DNA from: Pseudomonas sp. WS 5079
Lineage (GTDB): Bacteria; Pseudomonadota; Gammaproteobacteria; Pseudomonadales; Pseudomonadaceae
Reading direction: 5' to 3'
Length of the DNA stretch: 64,000 nucleotides
Assembly: GCF_012985465.1 (NCBI RefSeq)
Contig: NZ_JAAQWN010000002.1
Span: 1 to 64,000, forward strand
Each line of letters opens with the position of its first letter. Position 1 is the first letter of the stretch. Below the pieces are notes generated by a model that was not told where the DNA came from, ran no database searches, and saw only the letters and a program-made list of their open reading frames with translations. Positions 53,748 through 63,197 of the stretch are shown piece by piece. The position numbers and the translations under genes were made by a program.

Positions 53748-53826
53748 CGCGAGCAAGCCCGCTCTCACAGGTTGACCGTATTCCAAGGGTGGACTCGGTC
53801 AACCTGTGGGAGCGGGCTTGCTCGCG
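53748..53826. repeat. REP pair with 31-bp arms
   Basis: CGCGAGCAAGCCCGCTCTCA... through GGTTGACCG pairs with its complement at 53796-53826, one mismatch. The pairing runs beyond the REP core into CAGGTTGACCG. Confidence 0.92.
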
Positions 53827-53847
53827 AAGACGGCATCAGTAACGCCG

Positions 53848-54693
53848 CTAAACCCCCGCCCGGGCCTGCAAACTCAAATGCGCCCTCTCCCCCGGCGCCA
53901 GGCTGGCCCCGGCCATGGCCGACTCGACACACACAAACCCCGCCGCCTCGTTAAAGCTCACCCCCAGCAACGGCCGGCTGCCCGGATGCCAGACCACCGT
54001 GTCGGCACTGTCGCCAGTGTCGATGCACAGTTCGCGCTGCCAGGCGTGGTCCTTGAGCTGCAATTCGCCCTCATGCTGGAACACCCGCTGGCAGCCGCCA
54101 TCGACGCGCAACTCACCTTCCTGCTGGCAAACCTGGCGACTCAACTGGTCGTAACCCTGTGCCCCGTCGAGCCCAGACAGCGCTACCTCGCCAACGTTGC
54201 CGATCCGCCAATAAGCATGCAACGCATGGCTCAATTGGCACGGCAGCTCGTCCTGGTGCTCGGTGCTCAGGCGCAGCTCCAGGCTTTCGCCCAGGTGCGC
54301 ATGCAGGTCCACCTGCCAATCGCACAGTTGCAATTGCCAGTGCAGGCGCACGCCGTCGTCGTCGGTGCTGCTGTCCAGCAGTTTCCAGTCAATCAAGCGT
54401 GCCCAACCATGGGACGGCCAGGCGTTTTCGCTGGGATGGCGGCCATACCAAGGCCAGCACACCGGCACACCGCCACGGATCGCCCCGACTTGCGGCCACT
54501 TTGCCGCGCACCACAGCCATGGCTTCTGGCCTGCGGGTTGGAAGTGCAGCAACTGCGCCCCCTGGCGGCTGAACACCGCCTGGCACCGCGGATGATCGAT
54601 CACCAGCACGTCGCGCATCTGGAAGCGCTCCCAGGCGAATACCGGCTGCTCGCGCAGGGATTTGAAAAAGCGTTGCAGCGGATGCTCATGCAT
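53848..54693 (-). CDS. D-hexose-6-phosphate mutarotase
   Basis: 281 residues. Aldose-1-epimerase-like YeaD type: FSRQGAQLLHFQPAGQKPWLW, IRGGVPVCWPWYGRHP, then HGWARLIDW with a conserved His, and the late ALHAYWRIG and WHPG regions. It equilibrates alpha and beta hexose-6-phosphates. Placed between hexR and oprB, so it likely serves the glucose unit. The ATG at 54693 begins MHEHPLQRFF; no better start exists. Confidence 0.88.
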   Translation of the reverse strand: MHEHPLQRFFKSLREQPVFAWERFQMRDVLVIDHPRCQAVFSRQGAQLLHFQPAGQKPWLWCAAKWPQVGAIRGGVPVCWPWYGRHPSENAWPSHGWARLIDWKLLDSSTDDDGVRLHWQLQLCDWQVDLHAHLGESLELRLSTEHQDELPCQLSHALHAYWRIGNVGEVALSGLDGAQGYDQLSRQVCQQEGELRVDGGCQRVFQHEGELQLKDHAWQRELCIDTGDSADTVVWHPGSRPLLGVSFNEAAGFVCVESAMAGASLAPGERAHLSLQARAGV

Positions 54694-54739
54694 GTGCCAC
54701 GGTCCTGTAGATCACTATCGCTCACCTCTTGGGTGAACC

Positions 54740-54768
54740 TGTGGAAGCTGGCTGGCCGGCTCCCACAT
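54740..54768. repeat. Degenerate REP hairpin
   Basis: TGTGGAAGCTGGCTGGCCGG then CTCCCACAT; a shortened REP between mutarotase and the oprB terminator. Confidence 0.7.
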
Positions 54769-54787
54769 GAGTTATGCGCACCAACCC

Positions 54788-54817
54788 AAAAAAAAGCGGA
54801 TAGCCATGGCTACCCGC
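54788..54817 (-). terminator. Terminator of oprB
   Basis: GCGGGTAGCCATGGCTATCCGC then a T-run on the minus strand; 38 bp after the oprB stop. Confidence 0.85.
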
Positions 54818-54854
54818 AAATGCGCACAGAGAGAAGGAGCTTATCGCAACCGTG

Positions 54855-56201
54855 TTAGAACACCGACTGAATTTTCAGACCGGCGACCAAGGCGTTGTCG
54901 ACTTTATCCACGCCACCTGGGTGGGTGACGTATTGCAGGTTGGGACGCACGGTCAACCAGTTGGTCACGTGGAAGCCGTAGTTGATTTCGTAGTTGTACT
55001 CGGTGCTGCGCAGTGGCGCATAACCTACCTGGCTGTAATCGGTGAACCCGCCAGCTTCGTTCAACAGCTCGGCGTTCTTGCGCACGTCATCGTTGACATG
55101 CAGGCGCGCAGCGCCAATGCCCACGTCATCTTTTGGACGCGCATCGAATGGGCCCTTGTACACCAGCATGATCGACTGATAGTTGTCGACCGTGTTGGTT
55201 TCCTTGTCGTGGAAGGTGGCGTTGGCCGCAATGTTCAGGCCGCGGGATGCGTCGCCGTTATGGGTGGTGAGTTGCTGCTGGGCAACGAACCAGTAGCCCT
55301 TTTTGCTGCTGCGGGTACGGTAGTCTGCGCCAGTGGTGGCCGCATTGTCGCCGTTGACGTCTTCACGTACATCGGGAGCATCGGCGGCGCTCTTGTAGTA
55401 ACCCACACGGTATTCGCCCGGCAGGTTGTTGACCTTCGGCGACCAGACCAACTCCACCGGGATCACTGTACCTTTGGTGCCACTGCCGCTGAGCTTGAAG
55501 CCGTTGCCGTGTTCCAGCTGCGAGGGGTTCTGGTTGTACGCACCGATCTGCGCATACAGCTCTGGCGTGATGTTGTACTTCACGCGGATCGCGGCCTGGC
55601 TGACCGGCCAGTTGTACCAGGTGTTGACGTAGTTACCCACTTGGGAACCACAGAACGACAGGTTCTGGAAGTCGCACGGGAAGGTATTGAAGTCTTCGCC
55701 CTCACCGAAATAACCGAGTTTCACATCCAGCTTGTTGTCGAACATCTGGTGCTGAATCCAGAACTGGGTCAGGCGCACCATATGGCCACGGCCGTACACT
55801 TCTTGAGACGAACTCAGGGTGCTTGCACGTGGGTCGCCAATACGGTCATTGGAGATGTTGCGGCCGTTACGGCTGGTCATCTGGATCTTGGCCTGGGTGT
55901 TGTCCCAGCCCCAGAGCTTTTGCAGGTCCAGCGCTACGCCGAGGCCGAACTGGTCAGCATAACGACCGGTCTTGTCATCGTTGTAGCCGCCATGGGCGTT
56001 GTAGCCCGCTTCCCCAACGTAGTCGGCCTTGATGTCGATACCCTGCTCGATCAGTTTGGTCCGCTCGCCGCCCCAATCGCCGGTCATCCACTTGGAATCG
56101 GCACTGAACGCTTCGTCTGCCATCGCATTGGCAGACAAAACCAGCGCTGCCACTGCTGACAACTGGCAGATCAAGCGAGTGTTGTTATGTTGCTTTTTCA
56201 T
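54855..56201 (-). CDS. oprB: Carbohydrate-selective porin OprB
   Basis: 448 residues. Signal peptide MKKQHNNTRLICQLSAVAAL, cleavage near residue 28 (ANAMA). OprB beta-barrel features: SKWMTGDWGGERTKLIEQGI at the mature start, repeated aromatic beta-hairpins, NYGFHVTNWLTVRPNLQYV near the end and a C-terminal Phe (IQSVF) required for outer-membrane insertion. It admits glucose and related sugars. Downstream of gtsD with a 178-bp gap holding a REP pair. Confidence 0.94.
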   Translation of the reverse strand: MKKQHNNTRLICQLSAVAALVLSANAMADEAFSADSKWMTGDWGGERTKLIEQGIDIKADYVGEAGYNAHGGYNDDKTGRYADQFGLGVALDLQKLWGWDNTQAKIQMTSRNGRNISNDRIGDPRASTLSSSQEVYGRGHMVRLTQFWIQHQMFDNKLDVKLGYFGEGEDFNTFPCDFQNLSFCGSQVGNYVNTWYNWPVSQAAIRVKYNITPELYAQIGAYNQNPSQLEHGNGFKLSGSGTKGTVIPVELVWSPKVNNLPGEYRVGYYKSAADAPDVREDVNGDNAATTGADYRTRSSKKGYWFVAQQQLTTHNGDASRGLNIAANATFHDKETNTVDNYQSIMLVYKGPFDARPKDDVGIGAARLHVNDDVRKNAELLNEAGGFTDYSQVGYAPLRSTEYNYEINYGFHVTNWLTVRPNLQYVTHPGGVDKVDNALVAGLKIQSVF

Positions 56202-56280
56202 CCCTACATCCTCGTCTTTATTGTTATTAACTGTTTTTATCTAACGCGGTTTACAGCTATTTCCGAAACATCCACATCGA

Positions 56281-56373
56281 ATGTGTGGGAGCGGGCTTGC
56301 TCGCGATGGCATCACTGCGGTGTGCCTGGTAGACCGAGCGGCCTGTATCGCGGGCAAGCCCGCTCCCACATTT
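56281..56373. repeat. Inverted REP pair between oprB and gtsD
   Basis: ATGTGTGGGAGCGGGCTTGC faces GCGGGCAAGCCCGCTCCCACA, about 40 bp apart. Confidence 0.88.
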
Positions 56374-56379
56374 TGATTT

Positions 56380-57540
<1,161 letters not shown>

Positions 57541-57542
57541 GA

Positions 57543-58385
57543 TTACCCCTTGACCGCGCCAGCCGTGAGGCCGCGCACGAAATACTTGCCTGCGACCACA
57601 TAGACCAGCAGGGTCGGCAGCCCGGCGATCATCGCCGCCGCCATATCAACGTTATATTCCTTGGCCCCGGTGCTGGTATTGACCAGGTTGTTCAGCGCCA
57701 CCGTGATGGGCTGCGAATCACCGCTGGAGAACACCACGCCAAACAGGAAGTCGTTCCAGATCTGGGTGAACTGCCAGATCAGGCAGACCATGATGATCGG
57801 CGTCGACATCGGCAGGATGATCCGACGGAAGATGGTGAAAAATCCCGCGCCATCCAGGCGCGCAGCCTTGACCAGCGCATCCGGAATGCTCACGTAGTAG
57901 TTACGGAAGAACAGCGTGGTAAACGCCAGGCCGTAGACCACGTGCACAAACACCAGGCCCGTGGTGGTGCTGGCCAGGCCCATCTTGCCGAGGGTGAACG
58001 AGGCCGGCAGCAAGACGGTCTGGAACGGCAGGAAGCAGCCGAACAACAACAGCCCGAAGAACAACTGCGAACCGCGAAAACGCCACATCGACAGCACGTA
58101 GCCGTTCAATGCGCCGATGGTGGTGGAGATCAGCACCGCGGGGATGGTGATCATGAACGAGTTCCAGAAGTACCCGTTCACCGTGGCCCAGGCCTTGACC
58201 CAGCCAATCCCGGTAATCACCGTCGGCCAGCTCAGCAGGTTGCCGGTGCTGATGTCTTCCGGGGTCTTGAAGCTGGTCAGCAGCATGACCACCAGCGGCA
58301 CCAGGTACAGCACCACGGCCAGGATCAGCACCCCATGGATCGCCAGGCGGCTGAAGCTGATGGAAGGTTTGGCGAGACTAGTCAT
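57543..58385 (-). CDS. gtsC: Sugar ABC transporter permease
   Basis: 280 residues, six helices. The MalG-type coupling loop is YYVSIPDALVKAARLDGAGFFTIFRRIILP with the EAA-like pattern. It pairs with GtsB. Its start overlaps the gtsB stop by 8 bases. Confidence 0.94.
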   Translation of the reverse strand: MTSLAKPSISFSRLAIHGVLILAVVLYLVPLVVMLLTSFKTPEDISTGNLLSWPTVITGIGWVKAWATVNGYFWNSFMITIPAVLISTTIGALNGYVLSMWRFRGSQLFFGLLLFGCFLPFQTVLLPASFTLGKMGLASTTTGLVFVHVVYGLAFTTLFFRNYYVSIPDALVKAARLDGAGFFTIFRRIILPMSTPIIMVCLIWQFTQIWNDFLFGVVFSSGDSQPITVALNNLVNTSTGAKEYNVDMAAAMIAGLPTLLVYVVAGKYFVRGLTAGAVKG

Positions 58386-59286
58386 GGCGCTTGGTCCTCA
58401 GCTCGGAGTACAGGTAAGGCACGATGATCGCAAGGATCGCGCCGAGCATCAGGATCGCACTGGCCGAGCCCATGCCCATCTGGCCGCGGCTGAAGGTGAA
58501 GGAGTACATGAACATCGCCGGCAGGTCGGACGAGTAGCCAGGACCACCGGCCGTCATCGCGGCCACCAGGTCGAAGCTCTTGATGGCAATGTGCGCGAGG
58601 ATCATTACCGCGCTGAAGAACACCGGGCGCAGGCTGGGCAGCACCACGCTCCAGTAGATGCGCGGCAGGCTGGCGCCGTCGATCTGCGCGGCACGGATGA
58701 TCGATTGATCAACCCCACGCAGGCCGGCGAGGAACATCGCCATGATAAAACCCGAGGCTTGCCATACCGCCGCAATCACCAGGCAATACACCACACGATC
58801 CGGATCGATCAGCCAGTCCAGGCGAAAGCCTTCCCAGCCCCAGTCGCGCAGCAGTTTGTCCAGGCCCATGCCGGGGTTGAGCAGCCATTTCCAGGCGGTA
58901 CCGGTGACGATCATCGAGAGCGCCATCGGGTACAGGTAGATGGTGCGGATAAAACCTTCGCGACGGATGCGCTGGTCGAGAAATACCGCCAGCAACACGC
59001 CGATCACCAGGGTGATGCCGATAAACATGCCGCCGAACAGCGCCAGGTTTTTGCTCGCCACCCACCAGCGGTCGTTGTCGAACAACCGCGCGTATTGCGC
59101 AAGGCCCACCCATTTATAGGTGGGCAGGAAGGTGGAGTTGGTGAACGACAGTACGAACGTCCACAGGATGTAGCCATAGAAGCCCACCAGGACGATGAAC
59201 ATGCTCGGGGCCAGCACCAGTTTGGGGAGCCAGCGCTGCAATGCATCGAACGGCGAGGCCTTGCTGAACACAGCAACAGAACTCAT
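58378..59286 (-). CDS. gtsB: Sugar ABC transporter permease
   Basis: 302 residues, six helices. MalF-type coupling loop LRGVDQSIIRAAQIDGASLPRIYWSVVLP. The ATG at 59286 (MSSVAVFSKAS) is favoured over one 60 bases upstream. A REP pair separates it from gtsA. Confidence 0.93.
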   Translation of the reverse strand: MSSVAVFSKASPFDALQRWLPKLVLAPSMFIVLVGFYGYILWTFVLSFTNSTFLPTYKWVGLAQYARLFDNDRWWVASKNLALFGGMFIGITLVIGVLLAVFLDQRIRREGFIRTIYLYPMALSMIVTGTAWKWLLNPGMGLDKLLRDWGWEGFRLDWLIDPDRVVYCLVIAAVWQASGFIMAMFLAGLRGVDQSIIRAAQIDGASLPRIYWSVVLPSLRPVFFSAVMILAHIAIKSFDLVAAMTAGGPGYSSDLPAMFMYSFTFSRGQMGMGSASAILMLGAILAIIVPYLYSELRTKRHD

Positions 59287-59344
59287 GGGGAAATCCAGGG
59301 CAGGGAGTAAGGGGCTAACGGATAACCTTGTGGGGGCCGGCTTC

Positions 59345-59432
59345 ATGTGGGCGCTGGCTTGCCTGCGATGGCATCACCTGGGTGTCACTGCTACACCGAG
59401 GCGCCTGCATCGCGGGCAAGCCCGCTCCCACA
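59345..59432. repeat. Inverted REP pair inside the gts operon
   Basis: ATGTGGGCGCTGGCTTGCCTGCGATGGC faces GCATCGCGGGCAAGCCCGCTCCCACA. It stands between gtsA and gtsB. Confidence 0.88.
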
Positions 59433-59455
59433 CTAAAGCCCATTCCCCCCAGGGG

Positions 59456-60742
59456 TTACTTGGCAGACTTGACCGCTGCGCCAAGTTTCTTGGCGGTGTC
59501 GGCCGGGTCGGCTTTCGGGTCGTTGATGAAGTTGGTCACCACATCAAAGAACGCACCCTGTACCGCCAGCGTGGTCGCCATGTTGTGCGCCATGCTCGGC
59601 TGCAAGCCACCGGACTTGGCATCCACCAGGAAGTCCTTGGCCGCCGTCTGGGCGCAGCTGTCGAAGCCGTACTTGGCCATATCGCCGAGCATGTCGTTGC
59701 GCACCGGGATCGAGCCTTTGTTGATGCTGAAGACCTTCTGGAAATTCTCGCCCAGCACCACCTTGGCGATGTCCTGCTGACCGGCCGAGGTGCCGGCATC
59801 TTTCTGCTTGAACACCGCCAGGGAGTCGATGTTGTAGGTGAAGGCCTTGTCGGTGCCCGGGAAGGCTACGCACTCGTAGTCCTTGCCGGCGACTTTCTTG
59901 GCAGCGGTCCATTCGCTCTTGGCCCAGTCACCCATGATCTGCATGCCGGCCTTGCCGTTGATGACTTTGGCGGCTTCCAGGTTCCAGTCCTGGCCCTTGC
60001 CGTCGGCATCCATATAGGTGGCGACTTTTTTCAGCTCGGTCAGCGCCTTGACCATGTCGGGGCCGGTCAGGGTCGCGTTGTCGAGGTCGACCAGGGCTTT
60101 CTTGTAGCCGTCCACGCCCATGACCGAGAGCACCACGGCTTCAAACACCGTGCTGTCCTGCCAAGGCTGGCCACCGTGGGCGAGCGGGATGAAGCCTGCG
60201 GCCTTGAGCTTGTCACCGGCGGCGTAGAATTCTTCGAGGGTCGTAGGATTTTTGCTGATGCCGGCTTTCTTGAAGACTTCCGGGTTGATCCACAGCCAGT
60301 TGACGCGGTGGATATTCACCGGCACGGCGACGTAATCACCTTCGTACTTCACCGTGTCGGAGACTTTCTTGTCGAGCAGATCGTCCCACTTCTCGGCCTT
60401 GGCCACGTCCTTCAGGACGTCGGTGTCGAGCAGCCCGGTGGACGCCCATTCCTGGATGTCGGGGCCCTTGATCTGGGCCACGCCTGGCGGGTTGCCGGCG
60501 ACCGCGCGGCTTTTCAGCACGGTCATGGCAGTGGCGCCACCGCCACCTGCAACGGCCCCGTCTTTCCAGGTAAAACCGTCTTTCTCAACTTGGGCCTTCA
60601 GGACATCCACCGCCGCCTTCTCACCGCCCGAGGTCCACCAATGCACAACTTCAACCGTCCCTTTCGAGTCGGCGGCAAATGCACTGAGGGGAAACAACGA
60701 GGCAATGGAAATAGCAACGGCGAGGCGATTAATCGCGTTCAT
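59456..60742 (-). CDS. gtsA: Periplasmic sugar-binding protein of the ABC transporter
   Basis: 428 residues. Signal peptide [20 protein letters not shown], cleavage after AFA near residue 23. Cluster B/C sugar-binding fold: [51 protein letters not shown]. It delivers glucose/mannose to GtsBC. First gene of gtsABCD; a palindromic site at 60846-60865 is 104 bp upstream. Confidence 0.95.
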   Translation of the reverse strand: MNAINRLAVAISIASLFPLSAFAADSKGTVEVVHWWTSGGEKAAVDVLKAQVEKDGFTWKDGAVAGGGGATAMTVLKSRAVAGNPPGVAQIKGPDIQEWASTGLLDTDVLKDVAKAEKWDDLLDKKVSDTVKYEGDYVAVPVNIHRVNWLWINPEVFKKAGISKNPTTLEEFYAAGDKLKAAGFIPLAHGGQPWQDSTVFEAVVLSVMGVDGYKKALVDLDNATLTGPDMVKALTELKKVATYMDADGKGQDWNLEAAKVINGKAGMQIMGDWAKSEWTAAKKVAGKDYECVAFPGTDKAFTYNIDSLAVFKQKDAGTSAGQQDIAKVVLGENFQKVFSINKGSIPVRNDMLGDMAKYGFDSCAQTAAKDFLVDAKSGGLQPSMAHNMATTLAVQGAFFDVVTNFINDPKADPADTAKKLGAAVKSAK

Positions 60743-60788
60743 CTGAGTACCTTTTTCTTGTTGTTATGCATGCAAGTCTGGAGCTTGC

Positions 60789-60869
60789 GCTGCATAGGAT
60801 TCTAAACAGGGATTTTTGCCAGGCACGTAACAAAGGGACGGGCAAATGTCACCACTTGGTGACATAGCA
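60789..60869 (-). promoter_or_regulatory. Promoter region of gtsABCD with 20-bp palindrome
   Basis: The palindrome ATGTCACC-N4-GGTGACAT lies at 60846-60865. Reading toward gtsA it is followed by TTTGTTACG and then TGTTTAGAAT, a -10-like TAGAAT. The same elements with the same spacing occur before the AGE-isomerase gene (62189-62208). The palindrome here also encodes the last codons of the isomerase gene. Confidence 0.6.
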
Positions 60870-62108
60870 ACCGGCCCCCAGCGCACTGGCCATGCTTGGC
60901 GATAACGCCAGGCCCGGCAGCAATACGGCCTGCCAGGCATGGTACAGGTCCGGCTTGCCGCCCCAGATCTTGCTGGCGGGCAGGTTTTGCGGGTCGAGTT
61001 CGTGGTGCCAACTGCCCTGGACCCGGTCGATCAGGTGGGTTTCACAGAACTCCCAGAACCGCCGGTACCAGACCTCGTAATGCCACTCGCCGGTGCGCTT
61101 GAGCAGGGCCTGGGCCGCCGCGCTGGCTTCGGCGTGGGTCCAATGCAGGCGCTCACGCACCACCGGGCGGTAGTGCCAGTCCAGGGTGTAGACCAGGCCC
61201 GGGGCCCCATCCACCGCCCAGCCGTATTCACAGGCGCTGGCGAACAAGCCCCTGGCGGCTTCCAGCAACCACTCGGGCGTGACCAGCCCCGCCTGCTGGC
61301 GGGCGGCCTCCAGATGCAACACCAGGCGCGCCCATTCAAAGCCATGGCCGGGGGTGATGCCGTAGGGGCGAAAGCCATCGGCCGGGTTGTCTTGGTTGTA
61401 GCTGTGCAGAGGTTGCCAATGGCGGTCGAAGTGCTCGATCACCATAAACTCATTGGCGCCGGCGTGCTGACGGATCACTCGTTCGACGATGCGCAGCGCC
61501 CGCCCCAGCCAGCACGTATCGCCGGTGACATCGGCCAGGGCAAGAAAGGCTTCGGTGGCGTGCATATTACTGTTGGCGCCGCGATAGGCTTCTTCACCGC
61601 TCCAGTCCTGGGCGAAGGACTCGAGCATTGCGCCCTCCTCTTCACTCCAGAAATGCTGGTCGATGATCTGGATCGCATCCGTCAGCAAGGCTTGCGCCCC
61701 TGGGGCACCCGCGACCACTGCGGAACTGGCGGCCAGGGCGACAAAGGCATGCAGGTAGGCGGCCTTGCCCGTATTGCCGTCACGCGCGCCGGCGACGGCA
61801 AACCAGCCGCCATGCTCGGCATCCCGCAACGCGCCGCCGAGGCTGGCCACACCGTGCGCCACCAGCTCGGCATAGCCCGGCAACCCTTGGGCGTGGGCCA
61901 TGGCGAAGCTGTGGGTCATGCGGGCGGTGTTCATGGTTTCGGCGCAGGCATCGGCGGGCAGGCGACCGTGGTCGTCGAGGTTGCCGAAGCCTTCAGGCAG
62001 CCGCGAGGCCTTGGCAAAGCCCAGCAGACGCTGGCCTTCGGCGGCAAGCCAGGCGTGATGGGCAGGTGCGTTCAGCCAACTGCTGGCAGGCAGTGGTTGC
62101 ATGGTCAT
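60849..62108 (-). CDS. AGE-family sugar epimerase/isomerase (D-mannose isomerase-like)
   Basis: 419 residues. The (alpha/alpha)6 barrel of the AGE/YihS family is shown by MNTARMTHSFAMAHAQGLPG, AYRGANSNMHATEAFLALADV, GITPGHGFEWARLVLHLEAA and the late ASKIWGGKPDLYHAWQAVLLP; the conserved histidines in these segments form the active site. Such enzymes interconvert mannose, fructose and glucose. It is upstream of gtsA on the same strand, so it likely channels imported mannose. It ends CYVTKW, encoded by the operator palindrome. Confidence 0.9.
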   Translation of the reverse strand: MTMQPLPASSWLNAPAHHAWLAAEGQRLLGFAKASRLPEGFGNLDDHGRLPADACAETMNTARMTHSFAMAHAQGLPGYAELVAHGVASLGGALRDAEHGGWFAVAGARDGNTGKAAYLHAFVALAASSAVVAGAPGAQALLTDAIQIIDQHFWSEEEGAMLESFAQDWSGEEAYRGANSNMHATEAFLALADVTGDTCWLGRALRIVERVIRQHAGANEFMVIEHFDRHWQPLHSYNQDNPADGFRPYGITPGHGFEWARLVLHLEAARQQAGLVTPEWLLEAARGLFASACEYGWAVDGAPGLVYTLDWHYRPVVRERLHWTHAEASAAAQALLKRTGEWHYEVWYRRFWEFCETHLIDRVQGSWHHELDPQNLPASKIWGGKPDLYHAWQAVLLPGLALSPSMASALGAGCYVTKW

Positions 62109-62142
62109 GGGTGGCCCTTTTTGTTTTTGTGGGATAACCGCA

Positions 62143-62212
62143 GTCTAAACAAGGGTCAGGAAGGGGCAGGTAACGAAAGGGCGAGAAAATGTCACCGAAT
62201 GGTGACATTGGC
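62143..62212 (-). promoter_or_regulatory. Promoter region of the AGE isomerase with 20-bp palindrome
   Basis: ATGTCACC-N4-GGTGACAT at 62189-62208, followed toward the gene by TTTCGTTACC and TTGTTTAGACT, matching the gtsA promoter without gaps over about 45 bp. Confidence 0.6.
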
Positions 62213-62213
62213 A

Positions 62214-62233
62214 GGAGCCGGCAAGCCGGCTCC
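62214..62233 (-). repeat. Minimal REP hairpin
   Basis: GGAGCCGGC-AA-GCCGGCTCC, identical to the hairpin at 36437-36456; it lies 16 bp after the stop of the next gene. Confidence 0.85.
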
Positions 62234-62249
62234 AACAATAACAATGGTG

Positions 62250-63092
62250 TCACTGGCCCAGGGGCGTGACCTTGGCCGGCGCGCTCACTTCACGCTGCAG
62301 GTTCTGCATCTGGGTCTGCAAGGTCGTGATGTTGCGGGTGGTCTGGATACGGAACACGTCGAACTCTTTGTTCGACGGCCCTTCGGTGGCGGCGCGGTTG
62401 TCCAGTTCGCTCTTGATCACCAGCAGGTCCTGCTCCAGGCGCGCAATGGCCGTGGCCGGATTACCCTGCTTCTTCAAGGCTGCCACCTCCGTGCCCAATT
62501 CCTTGACTTCGGCATTCAACCTGGCGGTTTCGGCCTGGGCGGCCTTGAGGGTGGTCAACTCAGTGACCAGGCCCAGGACCTGGGCCTGCAACTGGGTATT
62601 GGCGGTGGTCAGTTCGGTGGTGCTGGCACTCATCTGCGCCAGGCGCTTGTCCAGGTCGGTGGCCTGGCCCGCCACGCCCAACTGTTGCTTGCCCTGTTCC
62701 AGCAATTGGCTTTCCAACTGCTTGATCTGCAGCTTGAGTGCTTCGCTGCCGGTATTGACGTTGGCCTCGCTGGCCACCACCTTGCCGGAAATGTCCTGCA
62801 AGCGGCCGGCAGCTTCTTCACTGATGCGCGCGAAGCTTTCCTGGGTCGCTACCAGTTGCTGCCCCATCAGGGAAATCTGCTGGAAACTCCACCAGGCCAG
62901 GCCGGCAAAGGCGAACAGCAGCGCGCCGACCAGGGCCCACAACGGCCCGGTGCTGGCGCTCTTGACCTTGACCACCGGCGCCGGGCGCGAGCGGATGGCG
63001 GTGGCCGCTGTGGGCACAAAATCATCGTCGTCGCCAACGTCGGCCCGCAGGCTCGGCACGTTGTCAAAGTCGTCTTTAGTATCGTTACGCAT
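62250..63092 (-). CDS. Single-pass membrane protein with coiled coil
   Basis: 280 residues. A charged N-terminal tail (about 1-45, with DDDDF), one membrane helix (about 48-70, GPLWALVGALLFAFAGLAWW), and then a long coiled coil (about 80-230) rich in Leu/Ala/Gln heptads. Topology is N-in with a periplasmic coiled coil. I know no function; it could be structural or envelope-associated. The sequence after 240 is polar and disordered. Confidence 0.8.
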   Translation of the reverse strand: MRNDTKDDFDNVPSLRADVGDDDDFVPTAATAIRSRPAPVVKVKSASTGPLWALVGALLFAFAGLAWWSFQQISLMGQQLVATQESFARISEEAAGRLQDISGKVVASEANVNTGSEALKLQIKQLESQLLEQGKQQLGVAGQATDLDKRLAQMSASTTELTTANTQLQAQVLGLVTELTTLKAAQAETARLNAEVKELGTEVAALKKQGNPATAIARLEQDLLVIKSELDNRAATEGPSNKEFDVFRIQTTRNITTLQTQMQNLQREVSAPAKVTPLGQ

Positions 63093-63197
63093 GAATCAAC
63101 CTTGAAATAACTACATAAAAACGGCGGGAGTATAAACCCCAGGCCCATCGCCTTGGTCGAACGGCCAGCGAAAAAACGCTTCGCGGTGTTGCCCAGG

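Noticed and set aside
60939..63110. Very long plus-strand open frame (723 codons)
   Set aside because: It runs opposite to the AGE isomerase and coiled-coil genes and has no recognisable motif or ribosome site.
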